A DNA stretch of 64,000 nt, from the NCBI GenBank assembly GCA_021738625.1, contig JAIPBS010000002.1, forward strand, positions 147,225-211,224, read 5' to 3'. Of the stretch, positions 52,570 to 61,100 are shown piece after piece. Every line of letters starts with the position of its first letter. Within the stretch, counting starts at the first letter, position 1. Made by a program: the position numbers and the translations under genes. This DNA comes from Bacteroidales bacterium (GTDB lineage Bacteria; Bacteroidota; Bacteroidia; Bacteroidales; JAIOZK01). The notes under the pieces are model-generated. The model was given only the letters and a program-made list of their open reading frames with translations, was not told the origin of the DNA and did no database searches.

Positions 52570-55047
52570 TCACACCGGGTCCACATCCAAAATCACCCTG
52601 ACCCCTTTAAAATCGCGTATCTTTTCAAATTCCTCTACTTTTTCATGCAGCGTTGTTTTCATCATTTTCAATGAAGCCGTGCGCTCCAGTTTGATCAGGA
52701 CGGTTTTGATGTACTGGTTTTTGATGCGGGAAACAATGGGATATTCCGGTCCGAGCACCCGCTGGCCGAAGCTTGCCCGAAGGATATCTGCAAAAGCGGA
52801 TGCGCCTTCGTTGAGCAGGCGGTTTTCTTTGTGTTTGAGCCTGATCATGATAAGGCGGTAGAAAGGCGGGTATTTATAGCGCGCCCGTTCCTGTATCTGG
52901 CTTTTGTACATGGATACATAATCATGATTGATCACATCCAGTATGATGGGATGCTGCGGATTGAAGGTTTGAATAATCACTTTTCCTCTTTTGCCCTTCC
53001 TCCCGGCACGACCGCTTACCTGGGCCATCAACTGGAAGCTTCTTTCCTGGGAGCGGAAATCGGGATAGGAGAGCATGTTATCGGCATTCAGGATGCCCAC
53101 CAGTTCCACATTGTCGAAATCCAGACCTTTGGTCACCATTTGGGTTCCTACCAGGATATCGATCTTTCTTTGTTCGAAATCCGTTATGATCTGCTGGTAA
53201 GCGTGTTTTTTACGGGTGGTGTCCAGGTCCATGCGTTTGATCACCGGATCGGGAAGCAGGATGGCCAGATCGTCTTCCACTTTTTCCGTTCCGAAGCCTT
53301 TCATGAACAATGAATTGTTGTTGCATGAAGGGCACAACTCAGGGATGCGTGTGGTCCAGCCGCAATAGTGGCAGCGCAAGTGGTTGCTGTACTTATGGTA
53401 GATAAGCGTTACGTCGCAGTTTTTGCATTGGGGGATGTGCCCGCAAATATTGCATTCAAGCCGAAGTGAAAAACCGCGCCGGTTCTGGAACAGGATCAGC
53501 TGTTTGTGGTTATCAAGGCTTTCTTTCATATGATCCATTAGGAGGGAAGAGAAATGCGATTTCATGGTTTTGTGGCGGGTTTCCCTGCGTATGTCGGCCA
53601 GGATGATCTCCGGCATTTTGATCCCGCCGAATCTTTCCGTCAGCTCAACAAAGTGATATTTCCCTTCTTTCGCATTATAATAACTCTCCAGAGCTGGTGT
53701 GGCCGAACCCAGCAGGGTTTTTGCCTGATGCAGGCCGGCCAGGTAAATGGCCGAGTCGCGGGCATGGTATCGCGGCGCCGGGTCGAACTGCTTAAAGCTT
53801 TGGTCCTGTTCTTCATCCACAATCACCAGGCCCAGATCGCTGAATGGCAAAAACAAGGCCGACCTGGGCCCGATGATGATCTGGAATTTGCTGTTATTTT
53901 CATTGCCTTCGTTTACCTTGCTCCAGATCTCTACCTTTTCATTTTTTGAATACCTGGAATGATAAACGCCTACCTGCTCACCGAAATATCTGCGTAAACG
54001 ATTGATGATCTGTGTGGTAAGGGCGATTTCAGGTAGCAGATACAAAACCTGTTTGCCTTCCCGTATTACTTCATTGATGAGTTTGATGTAAATCTCGGTT
54101 TTTCCCGAAGAGGTAACCCCGTGAAGCAAAAGGGTGTTTTTTTCCTGGAATCCCTTTTTTATTTCATCATAGGCTATCTGCTGTTTTTCAGTAAACGTAA
54201 TGTCATCCGCGCTTGCTTTCGCCTCACCGCTTTCCAGTCTGCTCACTTCCTTTTCCTGAATCTCGAATACACCTTTTTCAACCAGGGCATTCAGCTGGCT
54301 ATGTGTGGCCCCGGATTTTTTTATGAGTTCAGGCCGGGAAATATCCACATTTTGTTGCGAAAGATTGAGGAAGGTCATCAGGATCTTCAGCTGTTTAAAT
54401 GCTCTTTTTTCCAGTTCGTCAAAAACATCTTTCAAACTTTCTTCATTTTCGCGGTATGTTTTTGTCAGGTAGACAAAAGACTCCTTTTTAGGCTTGTAAG
54501 GATCGGTAAGCTCCTCCTCCAGAACGATGACTTTTTTCTCGAGCATGGTTTTGATCAGGGGGATCACCTTTTGAATACCGGCCACGTCGGACAGTTCGGT
54601 GAGGGTGAGCCTCTGCTGGCTGTGCAAAGCTTCTGTTACAAACAACTCTTTTTCGTTCAGATTGCTGATGTCACCGTCGTATGCGGGATGTAGGGCGATC
54701 TTTGTTTCGCTCGCCAGCTTGAGTGAAGAGGGCAGGGCGGTATTCATGACCTCTCCCATCGAACTCATATAATATTCGCTGATCCAACGCCAGAACTCCA
54801 TCTGTATCTCATTCACCACCGGGTAAAGATCGAGCACGGAAAGAATGTATTTAACCTGATAAGATTTCGGTGGATTTTCATGAATGTTGAAAACAATGCC
54901 GGTATAAATCTTCTTTTTTCCAAACTGCACAACAACCCGTTGACCATTCCTGACTGTTTCATTTAGTTCAAAAGGTACGCGATAGGTATACAGGCCCTTC
55001 ACGGGTAGAGGTAGCAATACTTCTGCGAAAAGGGTCTGGCGTTCCAT
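52570..55047 (-). CDS. priA: Primosomal replication protein N' (helicase PriA)
   Basis: PriA rebuilds replication forks after collapse. The 825-residue protein has the 3' DNA-binding domain, a DEAH-type helicase core (Walker A GVTSSGKTEIYI, Walker B VIVDEEQDQSFKQ, GSATPALESYYNA), and the zinc-binding cysteine cluster (CNICGHIPQCKNCDVTLIYHK, CHYCGWTTRIPELCPSC). It is of normal family length and stands alone on the minus strand. Confidence 0.94.
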   Translation of the reverse strand: MERQTLFAEVLLPLPVKGLYTYRVPFELNETVRNGQRVVVQFGKKKIYTGIVFNIHENPPKSYQVKYILSVLDLYPVVNEIQMEFWRWISEYYMSSMGEVMNTALPSSLKLASETKIALHPAYDGDISNLNEKELFVTEALHSQQRLTLTELSDVAGIQKVIPLIKTMLEKKVIVLEEELTDPYKPKKESFVYLTKTYRENEESLKDVFDELEKRAFKQLKILMTFLNLSQQNVDISRPELIKKSGATHSQLNALVEKGVFEIQEKEVSRLESGEAKASADDITFTEKQQIAYDEIKKGFQEKNTLLLHGVTSSGKTEIYIKLINEVIREGKQVLYLLPEIALTTQIINRLRRYFGEQVGVYHSRYSKNEKVEIWSKVNEGNENNSKFQIIIGPRSALFLPFSDLGLVIVDEEQDQSFKQFDPAPRYHARDSAIYLAGLHQAKTLLGSATPALESYYNAKEGKYHFVELTERFGGIKMPEIILADIRRETRHKTMKSHFSSLLMDHMKESLDNHKQLILFQNRRGFSLRLECNICGHIPQCKNCDVTLIYHKYSNHLRCHYCGWTTRIPELCPSCNNNSLFMKGFGTEKVEDDLAILLPDPVIKRMDLDTTRKKHAYQQIITDFEQRKIDILVGTQMVTKGLDFDNVELVGILNADNMLSYPDFRSQERSFQLMAQVSGRAGRKGKRGKVIIQTFNPQHPIILDVINHDYVSMYKSQIQERARYKYPPFYRLIMIRLKHKENRLLNEGASAFADILRASFGQRVLGPEYPIVSRIKNQYIKTVLIKLERTASLKMMKTTLHEKVEEFEKIRDFKGVRVILDVDPV

Positions 55048-55136
55048 TTTTTAGCTTTGTTTAAAAGATATTTATAATGATACAAAATCACCAAAACACG
55101 AAGAAACACAAAAAAGATGATTTTCTTATGGGATTT

Positions 55137-55237
55137 TTACTGAATCTTACATAAGATGCAAAGCATTTTTCTGTTGGATTCAGTTATACCGATTAAAGCA
55201 TAAGGTCAATCATTGCGAACCTGTTCCGGACGGTATA
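55137..55237 (+). repeat. About 101-bp double-hairpin dispersed repeat, copy D
   Basis: Same unit as at 40427: actgaatct/cagt-type first hairpin with gcaaagcatttttc, and ataccgatt with a partly degraded second hairpin ending cctgttccggacggtata. Sits between priA and pfkA. Confidence 0.8.
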
Positions 55238-55250
55238 CAGAGCCATCATT

Positions 55251-56231
55251 CTAGATTGACAACACTCTCGCCATTTCCAATAGGGGCTTGTTGATTTTAT
55301 GATGTTGTTTGACGGCGTTCTCGAAGGGCGTATAAACGATTTTGTTGTCGATCTCGCCCACCATCACACCGCTTCTGCCTTTCAAAAGTGCGCGAACGGC
55401 TTCGTAACCCAGGCGGCTGGCCAGCACACGGTCTGCACAACTTGGCGGTCCGCCTCGCTGGATATGCCCCAAAATCGTCACCCGGATCTCGTACTCGGGA
55501 TAGCTTTCCTTGATCTTATCTGCAATGTCATAGGCGCCTCCTGCGTCATCTCCTTCCGATACGATGATGATCCCCGACATCTTGTTTTTTCTTCTGCTTT
55601 GTTTTAGTTTGCTGATCAGTTCGCTGATGTAGGTTTTTGTTTCCGGGATCAGGATGTCTTCCGCTCCTGCTGCTATGCCGCTTCTAAGTGCAATGAAGCC
55701 GGCGTCGCGCCCCATCACCTCGATCAAAAACAAACGGTTATGGGCGATTGCGGTATCCCGGATCTTATCGGTCGCCATCACCACATTGTTTAAAGCGGTA
55801 TCATAACCTATGGTGAAATCCGTACCGTACAGGTCGTTATCGATGGTGCCCGGTAAACCGATCATCGGAATATCATGTTCCCGGCTGAATATATCCGCAC
55901 CGGTGAAAGTTCCGTCGCCTCCAATCACCACAAGGGCATCAATTTTATGCTTTTTCAGATTGTTAAGGGCTTTTTCACGGCCTTCTTTTGTTTTAAAATC
56001 TTCACTTCGTGCCGATTTCAGAATGGTGCCCCCACGCTGTATGATGTTGGCAACAGAACTGGTTTCCATCCTGGCGATCTCATTCTTGATCAACCCCTGG
56101 TAGCCGCTCATGATACCGTATACTTCCAGGTCGTTGTTGATACCGGTTCTGACAACTGCACGAATGGCTGCATTCATACCGGGGGAATCTCCGCCCGAAG
56201 TAAGTATTCCAATTCTTTTGATTTTCAGCAT
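55251..56231 (-). CDS. pfkA: 6-phosphofructokinase (ATP-dependent)
   Basis: Phosphorylates fructose-6-phosphate to fructose-1,6-bisphosphate, the key glycolytic step. The start at 56231 (MLKIKRIGILTSGG) is preferred; the upstream ATG at 56351 would overlap the methyltransferase by 119 bp. The 326-residue protein has the family motifs GGDSPGMNAAIR, GGDGTFTGADIF, PGTIDNDLYGTDFTIG and EVMGRDAGFIAL. It is coupled to the methyltransferase upstream, whose stop overlaps its start region (TGATATG). Confidence 0.95.
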   Translation of the reverse strand: MLKIKRIGILTSGGDSPGMNAAIRAVVRTGINNDLEVYGIMSGYQGLIKNEIARMETSSVANIIQRGGTILKSARSEDFKTKEGREKALNNLKKHKIDALVVIGGDGTFTGADIFSREHDIPMIGLPGTIDNDLYGTDFTIGYDTALNNVVMATDKIRDTAIAHNRLFLIEVMGRDAGFIALRSGIAAGAEDILIPETKTYISELISKLKQSRRKNKMSGIIIVSEGDDAGGAYDIADKIKESYPEYEIRVTILGHIQRGGPPSCADRVLASRLGYEAVRALLKGRSGVMVGEIDNKIVYTPFENAVKQHHKINKPLLEMARVLSI

Positions 56232-56232
56232 A

Positions 56233-57408
56233 TCATTTTTGATTTTTCCTGGTTTCAGATTTATTAGGGAAGCTTTTTTTTGTTTTCCGGCTTCCTTCAT
56301 ACACCTCAAATTTAGCAAATTTACAGGGGATCTTGCCGTTGAAAACATCATATTTTTCTGAAGGCCGCAATCCGATCAGTTTAACAGCCTGTTGATCGGA
56401 ACTGATAATCCACGCATTCCAGTTATTGTATTTTTCTTTTAGGACGTCCCCTATCATTTTATAAAGCGCAGTAATATTTTTGTGCTCAATTCGTTCCCCA
56501 TAGGGTGGATTTGCAATAATCATACCTGAGGCAGAAGGAGGAGGCAATCTTTCAAAACTCTGGTTAAGCAGGATGATATCTTTGTGCAGCCTGGCATGTC
56601 TGATATTTATTTTAGCTGTTTTAAGGGCCTCGGGTGACCAGTCTGCACCAATAATTTGAACTTCGGTTTCCCGGATCATGCCCAGGGCTTCATTTTTTAT
56701 TTTTTCCCAAAGTTCCTTATCGTAATCAGGCCAGTTCTCAAAACAATATGATTTCCTGTAATAGCCTGCCGGGATGTTTTGCGCCATCATTGTGGCTTCC
56801 ATGAGAAGTGTTCCGGACCCACAAAAAGGATCCATGAATGTGGTTTTGCGGTCCCATCCGCTTAGAAAGATTAGCCCGGCCGCGAGCACCTCGTTTAAGG
56901 GAGCCATCCCGCCCAATTGCCGGTAACCGCGTTTGTGTAGCGAATCACCCGAACTGTCGAGCGAAAGGGTGCATTGGTTACTCACAATGTGTACATTGAC
57001 CTGTATATGGGGGTTCTTGATGTCTACCGAAGGTCGCTTTCCATGCTTTGCCACGAAATAGTCTGCGATGGCGTCTTTGGTTTTCAAAGCCGCATAATAG
57101 GAATGGGTGATCTTTGAGTTGGCAGCGAAACAATCCACCGCAAAGGTTTGCCGGAGGTCAAGTATGCTGTCCCATTCAATTTTTTTCACTTCCTGGTAGA
57201 GCATGTCTTCATTTTCGGCGGGGAATTCTGCTATTGTTTTTAACACCCGCAAAGCGGTCCGGCACAAATAGTTGATCTTGTAGATCAATTCGTTGTCTCC
57301 TTCGCAACTTACGGCACGTTTTAAAATCTGTATGTTGGTGGCATTAAGCGCCCTGATTTCGCCGGCAAGAATATCTTCCAGGCCGGAAAGGGTTTTTACA
57401 ATGATCAT
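56233..57408 (-). CDS. RlmL-like class I SAM-dependent methyltransferase (THUMP domain)
   Basis: A 391-residue protein: N-terminal ferredoxin-like/THUMP region (SGLEDILAGEIRALNATNIQ), then the UPF0020 Rossmann methyltransferase fold with DPFCGSGTLLMEA (SAM site) and the N6-adenine-type motif NPPYGERI. Related to the RlmL N-terminal half that methylates 23S rRNA G2445; whether the target here is rRNA or tRNA cannot be told. Shares a two-gene unit with pfkA. Confidence 0.85.
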   Translation of the reverse strand: MIIVKTLSGLEDILAGEIRALNATNIQILKRAVSCEGDNELIYKINYLCRTALRVLKTIAEFPAENEDMLYQEVKKIEWDSILDLRQTFAVDCFAANSKITHSYYAALKTKDAIADYFVAKHGKRPSVDIKNPHIQVNVHIVSNQCTLSLDSSGDSLHKRGYRQLGGMAPLNEVLAAGLIFLSGWDRKTTFMDPFCGSGTLLMEATMMAQNIPAGYYRKSYCFENWPDYDKELWEKIKNEALGMIRETEVQIIGADWSPEALKTAKINIRHARLHKDIILLNQSFERLPPPSASGMIIANPPYGERIEHKNITALYKMIGDVLKEKYNNWNAWIISSDQQAVKLIGLRPSEKYDVFNGKIPCKFAKFEVYEGSRKTKKSFPNKSETRKNQK

Positions 57409-57501
57409 CCGATTTTTTTTAAGGCTGCAAGTGTAGCCTATTTTTGCTTAAAAATTACACATTTTTGCAGAAATATCAAAAATTTTTAAAGTATTTGTCA
57501 T

Positions 57502-57675
57502 ATGACCATAAATGAAGCCCAACAAATTGTCGATCGATGGATCAATACAACCGGCATAAGATATTTTGATGAACTCACCAACACAGCGCTTTTAATGGAA
57601 GAAGTGGGAGAGGTGGCCCGCATCATTGCCCGCAAATACGGGGAGCAGTCTTTTAAAAGGATTTATTTGCTCTAA
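57502..57675 (+). pseudogene. Truncated MazG-like nucleotide pyrophosphohydrolase
   Basis: 57 residues (MTINEAQQIVDRWINTTGIR, ELTNTALLMEEVGEVARIIA) match the first half of the MazG-like family, including the E..EvgE metal-binding motif, but the frame ends at a TAA after QSFKRIYLL. The second half with the second acidic motif is missing. Divergent from the methyltransferase gene; likely a dead gene, although a short product is possible. Confidence 0.7.
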
Positions 57676-57830
57676 TGTGTTCTTATGTGTCTTATGTGGT
57701 TCAAAGTTCAATGGTCATTCAGTAGAAATTCAGTGGTTATTCAAGTATCAGCAGTCTGTCTGTCATTCCAGAGTCAAGTATCCAGAATCCAAGTATCCAG
57801 TTATCCGGTACCTATCATCCAGTTATCCGG
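57676..57830 (+). other. Gap with short direct repeats after the MazG remnant
   Basis: Low-complexity repeats: gtgttcttatgtgtcttatg, and several near-copies of tccagttatccggt, catccagttatccggt (57790-57840). No gene. Confidence 0.45.
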
Positions 57831-58658
57831 TCAAACTTCCAGCTCGTATTTAAACGCATGCTGTGTTCTTTTCAGCAGGGAGGATTTATAGCGCCGGATT
57901 GCTTTTAGCAAAAGCTTGTATTTTTCTTTCTGGGCTTTGTCTTCGATTTGTTTGCTGTTGAGGTATGCTTTGACAAAAAGCATGGCATTCACCTGGTCGT
58001 GCCATTTGCCAAGGGTTTGCTCGATTTGTTTTAGCCTGCTGAGGGAAACTTTCAACCTTTTGGATTCGGGTATGTTGCCGTTGAAAATATTTAGCAAATA
58101 GCGGATTTCTTTTAATATTCTTCTGATCTCATGCAGGTTTTTTTCTTTATCGGTGGGGATTTTATTCAGGTTGCTGATCAACTCAAATTTCTCATCCAGC
58201 ATTTTGCCTGCATTTTTTATAATCTCTTCATCGCTGAATTGATCAATAATTTTATATGTTTTTGTGTGAAGCTTTTCGAAGGGTTTTGCTGAAAAACCCT
58301 TCATGCTTTGCTTTAAATCTTTATGATGCTGTTTTTCCAGCATACCCAGGTATGACCTGTAATCGGTAAACTCAAACTGCAATCTTTTTTCATAAGAATC
58401 CAAAAGACCAAGATGAACCTGCACATCCCTGATCCTGCCGGCGGGTTTGTAAACAACTTTCAATGCTTTGATGTCTTTTTTGCCTTTACTGGGTTTGCCG
58501 GTCAGGAACTGCAAAAAAGTAAACAGCGCCCGGATGCGCTTAACGCTAAGCCTCAGTTGATGGATCAATTCCGCGTTATCGCTTTTTTTGACCAAACCGA
58601 GATGCTCCTCAAAAATCTTTTTTTGCTTATCAAAAAATTGCCTCAGCTCTCCTTTCAT
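57831..58658 (-). CDS. CHAD-domain protein (polyphosphate-associated)
   Basis: The start at 58658 (MKGELRQFFDKQ) is chosen because the upstream part from 58751 has no family similarity. The 275-residue protein is a CHAD domain (conserved histidine alpha-helical): ELIHQLRLSVKRIRALFTFLQF with the typical H..R..R..K pattern, RIRDVQVHLGLLD, and a second helical half with HEIRRILKEIRYLLN. CHAD proteins bind inorganic polyphosphate through basic grooves and localise to polyP granules. ppk1 at 26.9 kb encodes the polymerase. Confidence 0.85.
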   Translation of the reverse strand: MKGELRQFFDKQKKIFEEHLGLVKKSDNAELIHQLRLSVKRIRALFTFLQFLTGKPSKGKKDIKALKVVYKPAGRIRDVQVHLGLLDSYEKRLQFEFTDYRSYLGMLEKQHHKDLKQSMKGFSAKPFEKLHTKTYKIIDQFSDEEIIKNAGKMLDEKFELISNLNKIPTDKEKNLHEIRRILKEIRYLLNIFNGNIPESKRLKVSLSRLKQIEQTLGKWHDQVNAMLFVKAYLNSKQIEDKAQKEKYKLLLKAIRRYKSSLLKRTQHAFKYELEV

Positions 58659-58882
58659 ATTTGTTGACTTTAAGGAGCTTACGAATATACGAAATTTTAT
58701 TGCGCTTTGTCGAAATGTTTTCAAAACACTCCCCATTCTCTTTGTCCGCAAGCGAACGCATGTTGTTCGTTTTGCTACGCCATTCGGTTGATTTGTTAAA
58801 AATTATTAAAGGGCAAAGCATTCAATATAAGTTTATTGTAAATTCGTGCACAAAGTTTGCTTCATTCTTATCAACCAAAATC

Positions 58883-60367
58883 ATGCTTATGCTAAAATGG
58901 TTTATTGTTCAGCAATGGAAAGAAGCCACGCGATCGCCTATGTGGCAGAAGAATTTGATCCTGAACATCATCATCGGCTTCTTTCTGTTGTTGATGATAC
59001 TTTACCTGCTTGCCCTGGGGTTGTTCATCAACCTGATCCTAAACGAAGTATATCCGGAGGGGGAACACGTTAAAATTTTCAATGGTTTCCTGCTTTATTA
59101 TTTCTTTGTAGATCTTTTAATGCGTTTTTTAATGCAGGGATTGCCAAAGCTTTCCATCGAATCCTATCTGCATTTGCCCATTAAAAAGAACCGGATTGTG
59201 CATTATATCGTTGGCAAGACCATGCTGGGCGTGTTTAACTTTTTGCCCCTGCTGGTGCTTATCCCGGTTGCGGTCAAACTGGTAGCTTCACAAGCCGGAT
59301 CAGCCGCCGGCTGGAGCTGGATGATCGCCCTGCTGGCCCTGATCCTGGCCAACAACTTTCTGGCCACTTACCTGAAACGTCAGCTTGGCTCCAAACCATT
59401 GGTGGTGGCGGTTTACGGGCTGGCCATCATAGCTTTGTTTGTACTCGACCATTTCAATCTCCTTTTGCTTTCCGGGTTATCATCCGCATTTTTCGGTTTG
59501 TTTATTGAGCATCCGGTTTATCTTGTGATCCCGGTATTGTGGATGATTGTTGCTTATCAGTTGCATTTCCATTTTTTGAAGAAAAGACTGTATCCTGAAG
59601 AAATTCAGGTGAAAAAGGACAGGAAACTCGACCGGATCTCGGATATACGCTATTTGCGGTCGCTGGGGATCATCGGTTCGATCATCGCTTTGGAGATGAA
59701 GCTTTACTGGCGGAACAAGCGCACACGAACCATCATATACATGCTCCCGGTTTTTCTGTTGTATGGCCTCTTTTTCTATTCGAATCCTGAATACAAAAAC
59801 GCTACAGGCTTCCTGATCTTTGTGGGTATTTTCATGTCGGGGGGCATGATGTTGAATTACGCCAATTATGCCTTTGGCTACGAAAGCGGTTATTTTGACG
59901 CCCTCTTAACCAAAAGCATAAACTTCAGGAAATACATCCGGGTGAAGTACCTGATCGCGGTGATGATCAGCAGCATTTGTTTTGTGCTGACCATCCCATA
60001 TGTGTTCCTCGACTCCAAATACCTTTTTATCAACTTTGTGACCTATTTGTATAATATCGGGATTTTATCGATCATCCTGCTATATATGGCAACTTTCAAC
60101 AAACGCAGGATGGACCTCACAAGGGGCGCGGCATTCAATTACCAGGGCATTAGCGGCCTGAATTGGCTGGCCATGTTGCCTACATTTTTGATGCCTGTAT
60201 TGATCTACTGGCCATTCAGCGCCAACGGCCTGCCCAATACGGGACTGATGTTTATCGGCATCCTCGGATTGATTGGACTGGTATTCAACAGGAGTCTGGT
60301 GGGCCTGATCACAAAAAATTTCTATGCACATAAATATAAAATGGCGGATGGTTTCCGGCAGAAATAA
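58883..60367 (+). CDS. DUF5687-family ABC-2-type membrane permease
   Basis: The start at 58883 (MLMLKWFIVQQWKEATRSPMW; 58889 is also possible) is chosen because the upstream 74 residues from 58661 show no similarity and overlap the CHAD promoter region. The 494-residue protein has about twelve hydrophobic segments in two halves (IIIGFFLLLMILYLLALG, ... LIPVAVKLVAS, and the second half from IIALEMKLYWRNKRTRTIIY). It is the permease partner of the ATPase encoded 23 bp downstream, forming an ABC exporter of unknown substrate. Confidence 0.85.
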   Translation: MLMLKWFIVQQWKEATRSPMWQKNLILNIIIGFFLLLMILYLLALGLFINLILNEVYPEGEHVKIFNGFLLYYFFVDLLMRFLMQGLPKLSIESYLHLPIKKNRIVHYIVGKTMLGVFNFLPLLVLIPVAVKLVASQAGSAAGWSWMIALLALILANNFLATYLKRQLGSKPLVVAVYGLAIIALFVLDHFNLLLLSGLSSAFFGLFIEHPVYLVIPVLWMIVAYQLHFHFLKKRLYPEEIQVKKDRKLDRISDIRYLRSLGIIGSIIALEMKLYWRNKRTRTIIYMLPVFLLYGLFFYSNPEYKNATGFLIFVGIFMSGGMMLNYANYAFGYESGYFDALLTKSINFRKYIRVKYLIAVMISSICFVLTIPYVFLDSKYLFINFVTYLYNIGILSIILLYMATFNKRRMDLTRGAAFNYQGISGLNWLAMLPTFLMPVLIYWPFSANGLPNTGLMFIGILGLIGLVFNRSLVGLITKNFYAHKYKMADGFRQK

Positions 60368-60390
60368 AAATATGTAAAAATTAAAAGAGG

Positions 60391-61092
60391 ATGATTGATA
60401 TAAAAGATTTAACAAAAGTATACGGACGTACAACCGTTCTGGATATCCCGGAACTGCACATCAAAAAGGGCGAGAGTTTTGGACTGGTTGGCAATAACGG
60501 GGCAGGTAAAACCACCATGTTCCGTTGCATACTCGATTTGATCCGGCCCAATGCAGGCGAAGTACGGTCAAAAGATGAAAATGTGGCCAAAAATGAGGAC
60601 TGGAAAATCTATACCGGTTCCTACCTTGATGACGGATTCCTGATCGACTTTCTCACACCGGATGAGTATTTCCGTTTCGTGGCCGATGTGTATGGCTTGT
60701 CGGAAGGGGATATTCAGAATTTTTATGAGGATTTTGAGGAGTTTTTCAATGAAGAGATCACCGGCAAGAAAAAACTGATCCGGGAATTGTCGAGCGGCAA
60801 CAGGCAGAAGATCGGGATAGCCGGCGCCCTGATGCCCAAACCGGAAATCCTGGTGCTGGACGAACCTTTTATCAGTCTCGATCCCTCAACACAAATTCGT
60901 TTGAAAAATCTTCTGAGGAAACTAAAGCAGGAACAGGAAGTCACCATGCTGATCTCCAGTCACGACCTGAATCATGTTACCGAGGTTTGTGAACGCATCG
61001 TTGTGTTGCAGGAAGGCAAGATCGAGCACGATATCAAAACCAGCGAAAACACCCTGAAAGAACTTGAAAGCTATTTTGCAGTTGATATTTAA
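60391..61092 (+). CDS. ABC transporter ATP-binding protein
   Basis: A 233-residue ATPase with Walker A VGNNGAGKTTMFR (residues 31-38), the signature LSSGNRQKIGIAGAL, Walker B ILVLDEPFISLDP and a His in the H-loop (LISSHDLNHVTEVCE). It powers the DUF5687 permease just upstream; the two form an operon, with the DUF5686 outer-membrane gene starting 8 bp later. Confidence 0.93.
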   Translation: MIDIKDLTKVYGRTTVLDIPELHIKKGESFGLVGNNGAGKTTMFRCILDLIRPNAGEVRSKDENVAKNEDWKIYTGSYLDDGFLIDFLTPDEYFRFVADVYGLSEGDIQNFYEDFEEFFNEEITGKKKLIRELSSGNRQKIGIAGALMPKPEILVLDEPFISLDPSTQIRLKNLLRKLKQEQEVTMLISSHDLNHVTEVCERIVVLQEGKIEHDIKTSENTLKELESYFAVDI

Positions 61093-61100
61093 TATTTGAT

